The notes under the pieces: generated by a model
The model's database searches: none
What the model saw: the letters and a program-made list of their open reading frames with translations, nothing else
Told to the model about the DNA's origin: nothing
Position numbers and translations under genes: made by a program
Part shown: positions 7,492 through 15,010 of the stretch, one piece after another
Position numbering within the stretch: the first letter of the stretch is position 1
Layout: every line of letters starts with the position of its first letter
NCBI RefSeq assembly: GCF_000276605.1
Contig: NZ_AKJX01000013.1
Location: forward strand, 1-64,000
Source of the DNA: Acidovorax sp. CF316
Lineage (GTDB): Bacteria; Pseudomonadota; Gammaproteobacteria; Burkholderiales; Burkholderiaceae_C
DNA: 64,000 nucleotides
Direction of reading: 5' to 3'

Positions 7492-8151
7492 GTGAACGCT
7501 ATGATCACCAGCCCCTGGCTTGCCGCCATCGCCACCCTGGGCACCATTGCAGCGTACGAGGCCTGGCTGGCCGTGGCGCAGCGGCGCACCCCCGGGCGGC
7601 TGGCACGCACGGCCCACGCCTCGTTGCGCGAAGACTGGTTTGCCGCCATCTCGGCGCAGCCAGGCTCCGAAATCCTGGCCGTGCAGACGCTGCGCAACTC
7701 GCTGATGTCGGCCACCATGACAGCGTCCTCTGCGGTGCTGGGCCTCATGGGCGCGCTGTCGCTCACCGCCCCCACGCTGCATTCCACGCTGGGCGTGGCT
7801 GTCACGGGCACGGCCGCCTGGCCGCATGTCACGCCCCGGCTGGCGATGGAGCTGGTGCTGCTGTGCCTGTTGTTCGCCTCGCTCGTCGCATCGGTGATGG
7901 CCGTGCGCTACTACAACCATGCGGGCTTCATCGGCGGCATGCCCGTGGGCGCGCCCCAGCGCCAGCGCTGGGCCGCCGCTGGCGCCGCCTACGTGCGCAA
8001 GGCCGGCCTGCTCTACAGCTGGGGCCTGCGGCAGCTGATGCTGCTGGTACCGGTAGTGGCCTTTGTGCTGCATCCGCTGGCAGGCGTGGCGGGGGCGCTG
8101 CTGGTGGTGGCGGCACTGCTGCGCTTCGACCGGTTTTCGGCCGGGGAATGA
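7492..8151 (+). CDS. DUF599-like membrane protein
   Basis: A protein of up to 219 residues with hydrophobic segments near residues 10-25, 75-95, 110-135 and 180-210. It carries a REDWF motif and an RYYNHAGFIGG motif before the third pair, typical of DUF599 membrane proteins of unknown function. The start is uncertain: GTG at 7492 or ATG at 7501, neither with a clear ribosome site. It lies 6 bases after the sulfur transporter and may be the last gene of that operon. The 130 bases after it hold nothing I can assign. Confidence 0.75.
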   Translation: MNAMITSPWLAAIATLGTIAAYEAWLAVAQRRTPGRLARTAHASLREDWFAAISAQPGSEILAVQTLRNSLMSATMTASSAVLGLMGALSLTAPTLHSTLGVAVTGTAAWPHVTPRLAMELVLLCLLFASLVASVMAVRYYNHAGFIGGMPVGAPQRQRWAAAGAAYVRKAGLLYSWGLRQLMLLVPVVAFVLHPLAGVAGALLVVAALLRFDRFSAGE

Positions 8152-8281
8152 GGGGCGTACCACGAGGGCAAAAAGCTCGCTAACCCTAGGGCGGACTCCG
8201 GCGACAAGCCATGCCATGCGCGCCATGGCGCACCGACGCAGGGACCCTTCGCGCCACTGCAGCGCCCAGGCTGCACCGACA

Positions 8282-8959
8282 TCAGTTCTTGCCCCACCCA
8301 GGCAGCGCCGCAGCCTGCCGGATCCACGCCACCATCTGCGCCTCGTCCAGCCCGCCTTCGTGCACGTTGATCCAGCGCGCATCCTCGCCCGAGCCGCCTT
8401 CGGGCGCGGGGTTCAGCGATGCGCCCTTGAAGAAGCTCACCTTGATGAACTTGGCGAACACGTGGTAGCCCAGGAACCAGCCCTGCCCCGCGATGCCGTA
8501 GAAGGGTGAGTTCCAGCGCACGGCCTTGGTGACCTGGGGCACGTTGGCCTCGACCAGTGCGTCGAGCCGGGCGCACAGGCCGCGGCGCCAGTCGTCGGGG
8601 ATGGCGGCGATGTAGGCCTGCACGGGCGCGTCGCCGTCGGCCTTGGCGATCTGGGGGTTGTCGCCGGACAGCAGCACGGGCTTGGCCGCCGGGGCGGCGG
8701 CGGGCCGCTTTTTGGCAGGCACGGCGGCCTTCTTGGCCACGGCAGCCGGCGTCCTGGCCGGGGCAGCCACGCTGCGGGTGGCTGCGGGTGCCGGCTTGGC
8801 CAAGGCCGCCGTCTTGCTCTTCGTGGGGGATGGGGCCTTCTTCACGGGCGCCTTGGTGGGCGCTTTGGTCGTTGTGGAAGGCGAAGACTTCGCCGCTGCG
8901 GCTGCCTTTGCAGTTGCCTTGCGCGCAGGCGGCTTCGTCTCTGGCTTGCTGGTGGCCAT
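8282..8959 (-). CDS. DUF1801 protein with lysine/alanine-rich N-terminal tail
   Basis: A 225-residue protein in two parts. Residues about 1-95 are low-complexity Ala/Lys/Pro/Thr (repeats such as PAKK and APTKAP) resembling histone H1 tails and AlgP-type DNA-binding tails. Residues about 100-225 form a DUF1801 (YdhG-like) domain with VRWNSPFYG and KFIKVSFFKG motifs; its function is unknown. I chose the ATG at 8959, 9 bases after GGGAG; a GTG at 8968 lies too close to that site. Nucleic-acid binding by the tail is an inference from composition. Confidence 0.85.
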   Translation of the reverse strand: MATSKPETKPPARKATAKAAAAAKSSPSTTTKAPTKAPVKKAPSPTKSKTAALAKPAPAATRSVAAPARTPAAVAKKAAVPAKKRPAAAPAAKPVLLSGDNPQIAKADGDAPVQAYIAAIPDDWRRGLCARLDALVEANVPQVTKAVRWNSPFYGIAGQGWFLGYHVFAKFIKVSFFKGASLNPAPEGGSGEDARWINVHEGGLDEAQMVAWIRQAAALPGWGKN

Positions 8960-9106
8960 GGTATTCACTCCCTGTGAATGGCAGGTCAGCCACCCCTATG
9001 GGTGATTGCCTGCCTATAAAAAGAGTGCGAAGGGTACCAGCCCTTTGTGAGGTTGCGCCAGGCCCCTCCCCGTACGGCGCAATCCAACCCAGGTCAACCG
9101 CAGCGC

Positions 9107-9421
9107 TCAGGCCACCTCGGCCAGAAAGATCAGCTGCAGCGGGCGCTCCAGCAGCTCATCGAAGCGTTTCGCAAACGCCTGGAAATACGGCGTGGCGATG
9201 TGTGCGTCCAGTGCCGCCCGGTCGGTGAACGATTCGCGCATGTAGAAAGTACCCGGTGCATCGGCCTGCTCGAACAGGGTGTAGTCGAGGCAGCCGGGCT
9301 CCTGGCGGGTCAGCGGCACCATGGCCTTCAGGGCTGCGCGCAGTGGGTCGTGCTGATTCGCCTTGGCGTGCAGAACAGCCAGGCTGACGAGGGGTGGGGT
9401 TGGCTGTGGTTGCGCCGCCAT
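9107..9421 (-). CDS. Putative quinol monooxygenase (ABM domain)
   Basis: A 104-residue antibiotic-biosynthesis-monooxygenase domain (YgiN-like), a ferredoxin-like fold that oxidises quinols or acts as a small heme-free monooxygenase. The motif EPGCLDYTLFEQ and a MRESFTDRAALDAHI helix are typical. Its ATG shares the A of the preceding gene's TGA (9421), so it is translationally coupled to the quinone-reductase-like gene, a logical quinone/quinol pair. Confidence 0.87.
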   Translation of the reverse strand: MAAQPQPTPPLVSLAVLHAKANQHDPLRAALKAMVPLTRQEPGCLDYTLFEQADAPGTFYMRESFTDRAALDAHIATPYFQAFAKRFDELLERPLQLIFLAEVA

Positions 9422-10440
9422 CACGCCCACCCTTCCAGCACCACCTTGCCACGCGCCTTGCCCGATTCGAGCAGCGCATGCGCCTTCTTCAGGTTGTCGG
9501 CATTGATGCTGCCAAAGCGCTCGGCCAGGGTGGTGCGCACCAGGCCGGCGTCGACCAGGGTGGCCACCTCGTTGAGCAGGTGGTGCTGGCCGACCATGTC
9601 GGCGGTGCCGAACAGCGAGCGGGTGAACATCAGCTCCCAGTGGATGGAGACGGACTTGCGCTTGAAGGGCATCACGTCCAGCGCCTTGGGGTCGTCGATG
9701 AGGCCGAACTTTCCTTGCGGGGCAATGGCCTCGACGATCTGCGCCAGGTGGGCGTCGGTCTGCGTCAGGCTGACGATGTAGTCCACCGTGGGGAAGCCGA
9801 TGGCCTTGAGCTCCTGTGCCAGCGGCTGGCTGTGGTCGATGACGTGGTGGGCGCCCAGCTCCTTCACCCAGGCCTGGGTTTCGGGGCGCGATGCGGTGCC
9901 GATCACCGTGAGGCTGGTCAGGCGCGAGGCCAGTTGCGTGAGGATGGAGCCGACACCACCCGATGCGCCAATGATCAGCAGCGACTTGCCTTCGGGCTTC
10001 TTGCCGGGCTGCACCCCCAGGCGGTCGAACAGCATCTCCCACGCGGTGATGGCGGTGAGCGGCAGCGCGGCGGCCTGGGCGAAGTCCAGCGTCTTGGGCG
10101 CATGGCCCACGATGCGCTCGTCCACCAGATGCAGCTCGGCATTGGTGCCGGGGCGGGCGATGGAGCCGGCGTACCACACGCGGTCACCTGGCTTAAAGAG
10201 CGTCACATCCGGGCCTACCGCCTTCACGATGCCGCTGGCGTCCCAGCCGAGCACCTTCCAGGGCTGGCCTTCGGCCGGGGCGCCGCTGCTGCGCACCTTG
10301 GTGTCCACCGGGTTCACGGAGATGGCCTTGACCTCCACCAGCAGGTCATGGCCCGTGGCCACGGGTTCGGGCAGGGTGATGTCGAGCAGCGACTCGGCAT
10401 TGGCGATGGGCTGGGGCTTCTGGTATCCAACGGCTTTCAT
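9421..10440 (-). CDS. Zinc-type alcohol dehydrogenase-like/quinone oxidoreductase
   Basis: A 339-residue medium-chain dehydrogenase of the quinone oxidoreductase branch, which reduces quinones or enones with NADPH. The N-terminal GroES-like part includes VNPVDTKVR and GWDASGIV; the Rossmann motif GASGGVGSI lies near the middle. Structural zinc cysteines are absent, as expected for this branch. It is upstream of and coupled to the monooxygenase and 53 bases downstream of an Old Yellow Enzyme on the same strand, so the three may form one electrophile-detoxifying operon. Confidence 0.9.
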   Translation of the reverse strand: MKAVGYQKPQPIANAESLLDITLPEPVATGHDLLVEVKAISVNPVDTKVRSSGAPAEGQPWKVLGWDASGIVKAVGPDVTLFKPGDRVWYAGSIARPGTNAELHLVDERIVGHAPKTLDFAQAAALPLTAITAWEMLFDRLGVQPGKKPEGKSLLIIGASGGVGSILTQLASRLTSLTVIGTASRPETQAWVKELGAHHVIDHSQPLAQELKAIGFPTVDYIVSLTQTDAHLAQIVEAIAPQGKFGLIDDPKALDVMPFKRKSVSIHWELMFTRSLFGTADMVGQHHLLNEVATLVDAGLVRTTLAERFGSINADNLKKAHALLESGKARGKVVLEGWA

Positions 10441-10493
10441 GGAGAGGGTCCTTTCAAGGAAGAGTAAACAACAAAATCGACTTCAAGGGGGGT

Positions 10494-11621
10494 TCAGGCC
10501 ATGGCCTCGGCGGCCGCCTCGTACGGTGCGTAGTCGCTGTAGCCTTGCGCAGCACCGCCGAACAGCGCCTTGGCATCGAAGGCAGCCAGCGGCAGGCCAT
10601 CCGCGAGCCGGCGCGGCAGATCGGGGTTGGCGATGAAGGGGCGGCCAAAGGCCACCAGGTCGGCAAAGCCATCGCTGAGCACCTGGCTGGCGCGCGCGGC
10701 GTCGTACCCGCCGGCCACGATCACGCGGCCCTGGTAGGCCTGGCGCAGCGCGGTGCGGAAGGTGTCGGGGATCTGCGGCGCATCGGCCCAGTCGGCCTCC
10801 ACCAGGTGCAGGTAGGCCAGGCCCGTGGCGTCGAGCTGGCGCGCCAGATGCAGGATGGTGGGAATGATCTCGGGGCAGTCCATGCCACGCTGGGTGATGA
10901 AGGGCGCCAGCCGCATGCCCGTGCGCTCAGCGCCGGCTTCGCTGGCCACGGCGGCGGCCACCTCCAGCGCAAAGCGCGTGCGCCCTTCCAGCGTGGCGCC
11001 GGTGTAGGCATCGGTGCGCTGGTTCGAGGTGGTGCGCAGGAACTGGTCCACCAGGTAGCCATTGGCGCCGTGGATCTCCACGCCATCGAAACCAGCGCGC
11101 ATGGCGTTGGCCGCGGCGCGGCGGAAATCGCCGACCACGCCCTGGATGTCCTGCACGCTCAGCGCGCGCGGCACGGGGCTGTCGACCATGCGGCCCACGC
11201 CGTCATCGCCCGCCACCCACACCTGGGCCTGCGGCGCAATGGCCGAGGGCGCCACGGGCAGCCCGTCGGCATGGAAGCTGGCGTGCGACATGCGGCCCAC
11301 ATGCCACAGCTGCAGCACCATGCGCCCGCCTTCGGCATGCACGGCATCGGTCACGCGGCGCCAGCCGTCCACCTGCGCATCGCTGTAGATGCCGGGCGTG
11401 AAGCTGTAGCCCTGGCCCTGGCGCGAGATCTGCGTGGCCTCGCTCACGATCAGGCCGGCGCTGGCGCGCTGGGCATAGTACTGCGCCATCAGCGCGTTGG
11501 GCACGTCGCCCGGCTGGCTGCTGCGGGCGCGCGTCATGGGCGCCATCACGATGCGGCTGGGCAGGGCCAGCGGGCCCAGCTGCAGGGGGCGGAACAGGGG
11601 GGACGAAGAAGTGGTGGTCAT
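10494..11621 (-). CDS. Alkene reductase, Old Yellow Enzyme family
   Basis: A 375-residue FMN-dependent TIM barrel of the NemA/XenB type, which reduces activated C=C bonds of enones, nitro compounds and N-ethylmaleimide using NADPH. Visible motifs are IVMAPMTRARS near the N-terminus, the FMN/substrate-binding GVEIHGANGYL (His and Asn of the active site) and VAFGRPFIANPDLP near the C-terminus. Full length. It is divergent from a LysR gene whose operator-like palindrome lies 87-104 bases upstream. Confidence 0.94.
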   Translation of the reverse strand: MTTTSSSPLFRPLQLGPLALPSRIVMAPMTRARSSQPGDVPNALMAQYYAQRASAGLIVSEATQISRQGQGYSFTPGIYSDAQVDGWRRVTDAVHAEGGRMVLQLWHVGRMSHASFHADGLPVAPSAIAPQAQVWVAGDDGVGRMVDSPVPRALSVQDIQGVVGDFRRAAANAMRAGFDGVEIHGANGYLVDQFLRTTSNQRTDAYTGATLEGRTRFALEVAAAVASEAGAERTGMRLAPFITQRGMDCPEIIPTILHLARQLDATGLAYLHLVEADWADAPQIPDTFRTALRQAYQGRVIVAGGYDAARASQVLSDGFADLVAFGRPFIANPDLPRRLADGLPLAAFDAKALFGGAAQGYSDYAPYEAAAEAMA

Positions 11622-11707
11622 GCGGGTGGCTCCAGGTGGGATCGGCGGTTTGCCGTTTGCATGCCGCTATGGTCTTCATTTCGTGTTGATTGAAAAACCA
11701 CCCATGC

Positions 11708-11725
11708 ATTGAAGCCACTTTCAAT
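11708..11725. promoter_or_regulatory. LysR-type operator candidate
   Basis: ATTGAA-N6-TTCAAT is a perfect dyad with the T-N11-A spacing typical of LysR-regulator sites. It lies between the alkene reductase gene and the divergent LysR gene. Confidence 0.5.
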
Positions 11726-11800
11726 AAAATATTGAAGATCACGCATTCACCCGTACTCCAATTCCCAATCCCTATGAAACCGACGCGCCAAACCCCAGTG

Positions 11801-11875
11801 CCCCCGCGCAAGGGCCGCCCCGCCGCGCTGGGGGCGTCCCCCTGGGGGGAAGGCGCGAAGCGACTCAGGGGGGAG
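11801..11875. repeat. GC-rich extragenic repeat of Comamonadaceae type
   Basis: A block rich in G and C runs (GGGGGCGTCCCCCTGGGGGG and GCGCGAAGCGACTCAGGGGG) that can fold on itself. From memory, near-identical blocks recur between genes in Acidovorax and relatives. Its right end supplies the GGGGGGAG ribosome-binding site of the LysR gene starting at 11878. Confidence 0.55.
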
Positions 11876-11877
11876 CC

Positions 11878-12795
11878 ATGAAAGCTCTGCAAGACCTGGA
11901 CATCTTTGTGCGCACGGCCGACAACGGCAGCCTGTCGGCCACGGCCCGCGCGCTGGACCTCACGCCCGCCGCCACCAGCGCGGCCCTGAAGCGCCTGGAG
12001 GCCGAGCTGGGCGTGCCGCTCTTCGTGCGCTCCACGCGCAGCCTGCGGCTCACGCAGCAGGGCGAGCTGTTCCTCGAGCAATGCCGCCCGGCGCTGGCCG
12101 CGCTGCAGCAGGCCGGCCAGCAACTGGCCGCGGGCGGGCAGGCGCTGCGCGGCGTGCTGCAGCTGTCGGCCCCGTCGGACCTGGGGCGCAATGTGCTGCT
12201 GCCCTGGCTGCACGAGTTCCAGGAGCAGCACCCGCAAGTGGACATCCGCCTGCAGCTGTCGGACCGCGTGGCCAATGTCTACAGCGACCCGGTGGATGCG
12301 GCCTTTCGCTATGGCAAGCCGCCCGACTCGGGCCTGGTCGCCCTGCCCCTGGCGCCCGGCGTGCGCCGCGTGCTGTGCGCATCGCCCGCATACCTCGCAC
12401 GGCACGGTGCGCCGGCCACACCGCACGAGCTCACGGGGCACGACTGCCTGTGCTTCATGCTGGGTGACGAGGTGCATGACCGCTGGCGCTTCACTCCGGG
12501 CGACGGCGGCGCCGAGGTAACCGTGCGCGTGCGCAGCGTCAACGTATCGAACGACGGCGACGCCGTGCGCCGCTGGGCCCTGCTGGGCAAAGGCATCGCC
12601 TACAAGGCCGGGCTGGACGTCGCGGCCGATCTGGCCGCAGGCCGGCTGCAGGCCCTGTGCCCGGGCTGGTCGACCGAGCCCACGCCCCTGTTCCTGGTAG
12701 TGCCCAGCCGCCGCCAGCTCACGCCGCTGGTACGGGCGCTGCGGGATTTCGTGGCGGAGCGCACGGCGGCGCTGGATGTAGCCCCGGGCCGTTGA
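11878..12795 (+). CDS. LysR-family transcriptional regulator
   Basis: A 305-residue LysR regulator: N-terminal helix-turn-helix (about residues 18-60, TPAATSAALKRLE), then a type-2 periplasmic-binding-like effector domain from about residue 90. Divergent from the Old Yellow Enzyme gene, so it most likely controls the reductase operon. A short duplicated and internally deleted copy of its DNA lies near 14.9 kb. GGGGGGAG from the extragenic repeat precedes its ATG. Confidence 0.93.
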   Translation: MKALQDLDIFVRTADNGSLSATARALDLTPAATSAALKRLEAELGVPLFVRSTRSLRLTQQGELFLEQCRPALAALQQAGQQLAAGGQALRGVLQLSAPSDLGRNVLLPWLHEFQEQHPQVDIRLQLSDRVANVYSDPVDAAFRYGKPPDSGLVALPLAPGVRRVLCASPAYLARHGAPATPHELTGHDCLCFMLGDEVHDRWRFTPGDGGAEVTVRVRSVNVSNDGDAVRRWALLGKGIAYKAGLDVAADLAAGRLQALCPGWSTEPTPLFLVVPSRRQLTPLVRALRDFVAERTAALDVAPGR

Positions 12796-12810
12796 GCAGT
12801 TCATCAATTT

Positions 12811-12834
12811 CCATACAAACCATCATTTGTATGG
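12811..12834. promoter_or_regulatory. Palindrome of two CCATACAAA motifs between convergent genes
   Basis: CCATACAAA (12811-12819) and TTTGTATGG (12826-12834) are perfect inverted copies with a 6-base spacer. The same 9-bp motif occurs four more times at the other end of the MocR gene. There is no T run on either side, so a terminator is less likely than a binding site. Confidence 0.5.
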
Positions 12835-12849
12835 ATTGACGCGGTTTTC

Positions 12850-14268
12850 CTACACGATGCCCGTTGCCCTGGCCGGGCGATGCTCCTCCTGCAGGAGGGC
12901 CGAGAGCTTTTCGAGCGCCCCGCGCAGTTGCTCCTGGCCCATGGCCCCGCCGAGGGAGATGCGCAGGGCTCTGTGCACAGCCTCGTCCGCCCGGAAGGCA
13001 TCGGCATCGGCAACGCCCACGCCACGCTGCTGCGCGGTCTGGATCAGCCGGTACGAATCGGCCAGTGGCGGCAGCTGCAGCCACAGGTGCAGGCCATGCG
13101 GGTGGCACTGCACACCCTGGGGCAGCAAGCGGCCCGCCAGGCGCTGCCGCTGCGCCAGCTCGTGGCGCACCCGCTTGAGCATGTCGTGCGCCATGCCGCT
13201 CTCGATGGCATGGGTCGCCACCGCTGTCATCCACGACACCGGCATGAGGCTGATGGAGCGCAGGGCATCCAGCACCGGGGTGATCGCCGCCCCCTGCGGC
13301 AGGGCGATGAAGGCCGTCCGCAGGCCGGGCGCCAGGCACTTGGACAGGGTGGAGATGTAGTAGACGGGAGCGCTGTGCCGTCCGCCCGAGTGTGCCGCCA
13401 CCGGGGCCGGGGCATCGCCGGCGATGAGCCAGTACGGGTCGTCCTCGATGATGACCAGCCCATGCCGGCTTGCCACCGCATGCAATGCGGCGCGGCGCTC
13501 GGCCGACAGTGTGCGCGTGGTCGGGTTGTGGATGGTGGGGTTGAGGTACAGGACGCGCGCACCGCCACGGGCACAGCCGTCCTCCAGCGCATCAGGCGAC
13601 ATGCCCTCGGCATCGGCCGCCACCGCAACGATAGCCCGATCCACCGCCTGCGCCGCGGCCAGCAGACCCGGGTAGGTCAACCCTTCGGTGAGCACACCGT
13701 CGCCGGGGTGCGAGCAGGTGAGCAACAGCGCACACAAGGCCGATTGGCCCCCTGGGCAGATGACGATGCGCCCCGGGTCCACCGCCCCCAGCATGGGCTG
13801 CAGCCATGCTGCGGCCGCCTGCCGGTCCGCCGGCGCGCCGGCCCCCACGTGGTAGCCCATCAGGTCGCCGCTGCCCATGCGTTCCTGCGCCTGCGCGATC
13901 CCGGCACGCATCAGCTGGGCAAAGAAGGGGCCGTCCAGCAGCGGCGGGATGTTCATGCCCAGGTCGACCGTCGTCGTGTCCGGGCCCGATGCCTTGCGCC
14001 TGATGTAGGAGCCCCCCGCACCCTGCGCCTCCAGCAGGCCCAGCGCCCGCACCTCCGAGTAGGCGCGGGTCACGGTCGTGAGGTCCACGCCCAGTGCCGT
14101 GGCCAGCTCCCGCTGCGGCGGCAGGCGGTCGCCCGGGCGCAGCACCAGGTCGTCCACCGCGGTGACGATCTGCTGCACGATCTGCTGGTAGCGGGCGCCC
14201 CCTCCTTGCGCGGTCAAGGGGCGGATCCATGCCCGGTTGGGGTTCTTGAGCTTGCGGGCGCTCTCCAT
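12850..14268 (-). CDS. MocR-family regulator (GntR wHTH plus aminotransferase domain)
   Basis: A 472-residue two-part regulator. Residues about 22-90 are a GntR winged helix (LPPQRELATALGVDLTTVTRAYSEV). Residues about 115-470 are a fold-type I PLP-dependent aminotransferase domain used as an effector sensor, with the PLP lysine in STLSKCLAPGLR. Such proteins often control vitamin B6, amine or GABA genes. The start ATG is preceded directly by a cluster of the CCATACAAA motif, suggesting autoregulation and control of the divergent small gene at 14437. Confidence 0.93.
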   Translation of the reverse strand: MESARKLKNPNRAWIRPLTAQGGGARYQQIVQQIVTAVDDLVLRPGDRLPPQRELATALGVDLTTVTRAYSEVRALGLLEAQGAGGSYIRRKASGPDTTTVDLGMNIPPLLDGPFFAQLMRAGIAQAQERMGSGDLMGYHVGAGAPADRQAAAAWLQPMLGAVDPGRIVICPGGQSALCALLLTCSHPGDGVLTEGLTYPGLLAAAQAVDRAIVAVAADAEGMSPDALEDGCARGGARVLYLNPTIHNPTTRTLSAERRAALHAVASRHGLVIIEDDPYWLIAGDAPAPVAAHSGGRHSAPVYYISTLSKCLAPGLRTAFIALPQGAAITPVLDALRSISLMPVSWMTAVATHAIESGMAHDMLKRVRHELAQRQRLAGRLLPQGVQCHPHGLHLWLQLPPLADSYRLIQTAQQRGVGVADADAFRADEAVHRALRISLGGAMGQEQLRGALEKLSALLQEEHRPARATGIV

Positions 14269-14389
14269 TTTGTATGGCTCCTTTGTATTGTTTTTCTCAA
14301 GACAAATCCGTCATAAATCCATACAATAACAACATGCATGGAAATTTCCAACTTTTATCGGGATCTTTCCTTGCAATTGTCCATACAAG
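14269..14389. promoter_or_regulatory. Cluster of four CCATACAAN motifs (candidate MocR operator)
   Basis: Copies at 14269-14277 (TTTGTATGG), 14282-14290 (TTTGTATTG, one mismatch), 14319-14327 (CCATACAAT) and 14381-14389 (CCATACAAG). The region between the MocR start and the divergent small gene is AT-rich, unlike its surroundings. MocR regulators typically bind spaced direct or inverted repeats in such divergent regions. Confidence 0.65.
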
Positions 14390-14436
14390 CAAGGGCTGTT
14401 CGACCAACGACAGCCAGGAAACCAGGAAATACGCCA

Positions 14437-14565
14437 ATGGATTGGGTCCCCATCGTCTTCATCACGTTCAAGGTGCTGGTGTTCGGCACCGGCATGTTCT
14501 TCGCCATCAAGTGGCACCACGACCAGGCGAAGAAGGACAAGCAGGACAGGGACAACGAGAAATGA
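14437..14565 (+). CDS. 42-residue single-span membrane protein
   Basis: A short protein with one hydrophobic helix (about residues 3-24, VPIVFITFKVLVFGTGMFFA) and a highly charged tail (AKKDKQDRDNEK). AGGAAA lies upstream of the ATG. It is the first gene divergent from the MocR regulator and 47 bases downstream of the last CCATACAA copy. I recognise no named family. The clear membrane topology and regulated position argue for a real gene. Confidence 0.7.
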   Translation: MDWVPIVFITFKVLVFGTGMFFAIKWHHDQAKKDKQDRDNEK

Positions 14566-14605
14566 CGCCACCGGGGGACCGCAAGCACGCGCCGAACGGC
14601 CCGCG

Positions 14606-14896
14606 ATGATGCCCGCCCCGCCGCTTGCGGACCTGGTGCCGCTGCTCGACGCTGCCAATGCCATCGGCAGCCTGCATTCGGGCGTGCGCTGGCCCGAGGC
14701 GGAGCAGATCACCGGCCTCGGCCGGGAGCGCCTGTTGCAGGCGCTGGATTTTCTCGAAAGCTACTACGACGTGCCCATCACCACCCGCCCGGGCGGGGAG
14801 ACCATCGAATTCACACGCCAGGGCGAGGAAGTCCTCGGCTGGGTCCGAGGCAGCTACGCCACCATGGCCGCACTCAAGCACCGGTTTCGGCCATAG
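14606..14896 (+). CDS. Small winged-helix DNA-binding-like protein
   Basis: A 96-residue soluble protein. Residues about 28-80 read as a winged helix: a helix pair (WPEAEQITGLGRERLLQALDFLE) and a wing ending in IEFTRQGEEVL, as in MarR-like and LysR-like N-termini. No effector domain follows. It lies 40 bases after the 42-residue membrane protein, probably in the same MocR-controlled transcript. Function unknown. Confidence 0.65.
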   Translation: MMPAPPLADLVPLLDAANAIGSLHSGVRWPEAEQITGLGRERLLQALDFLESYYDVPITTRPGGETIEFTRQGEEVLGWVRGSYATMAALKHRFRP

Positions 14897-14908
14897 CAGC
14901 ACAGCGCT

Positions 14909-14993
14909 GGCGTGCGTTCCACGCGCAGCCTGCGGCTCTCGGCCCCGTCGGACCTGGGCCGCAATGTGCGGCTGTCCTGGCTGCATGAGCCAG
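14909..14993 (+). pseudogene. Remnant of a LysR gene with an internal deletion
   Basis: The frame reads VRSTRSLRL, then directly SAPSDLGRN and WLHE. The intact LysR gene at 11878 carries the same two stretches separated by about 40 residues. DNA identity is high on both sides of the join. This is a decayed fragment of that gene or a close relative, left between the winged-helix gene and the GGDEF-EAL gene. Confidence 0.7.
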
Positions 14994-15010
14994 GCCAAAT
15001 GGACAGGCGT

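Noticed and set aside
11814-11877. N-terminal extension of the LysR gene through the GC-rich repeat
   Set aside because: The extension would be low-complexity, and GGGGGGAG sits correctly for the ATG at 11878.
12811-12834. Palindrome read as a bidirectional terminator between convergent genes
   Set aside because: No T run on either strand, low-GC stem, and its arms are identical to the motif found in the MocR promoter region.
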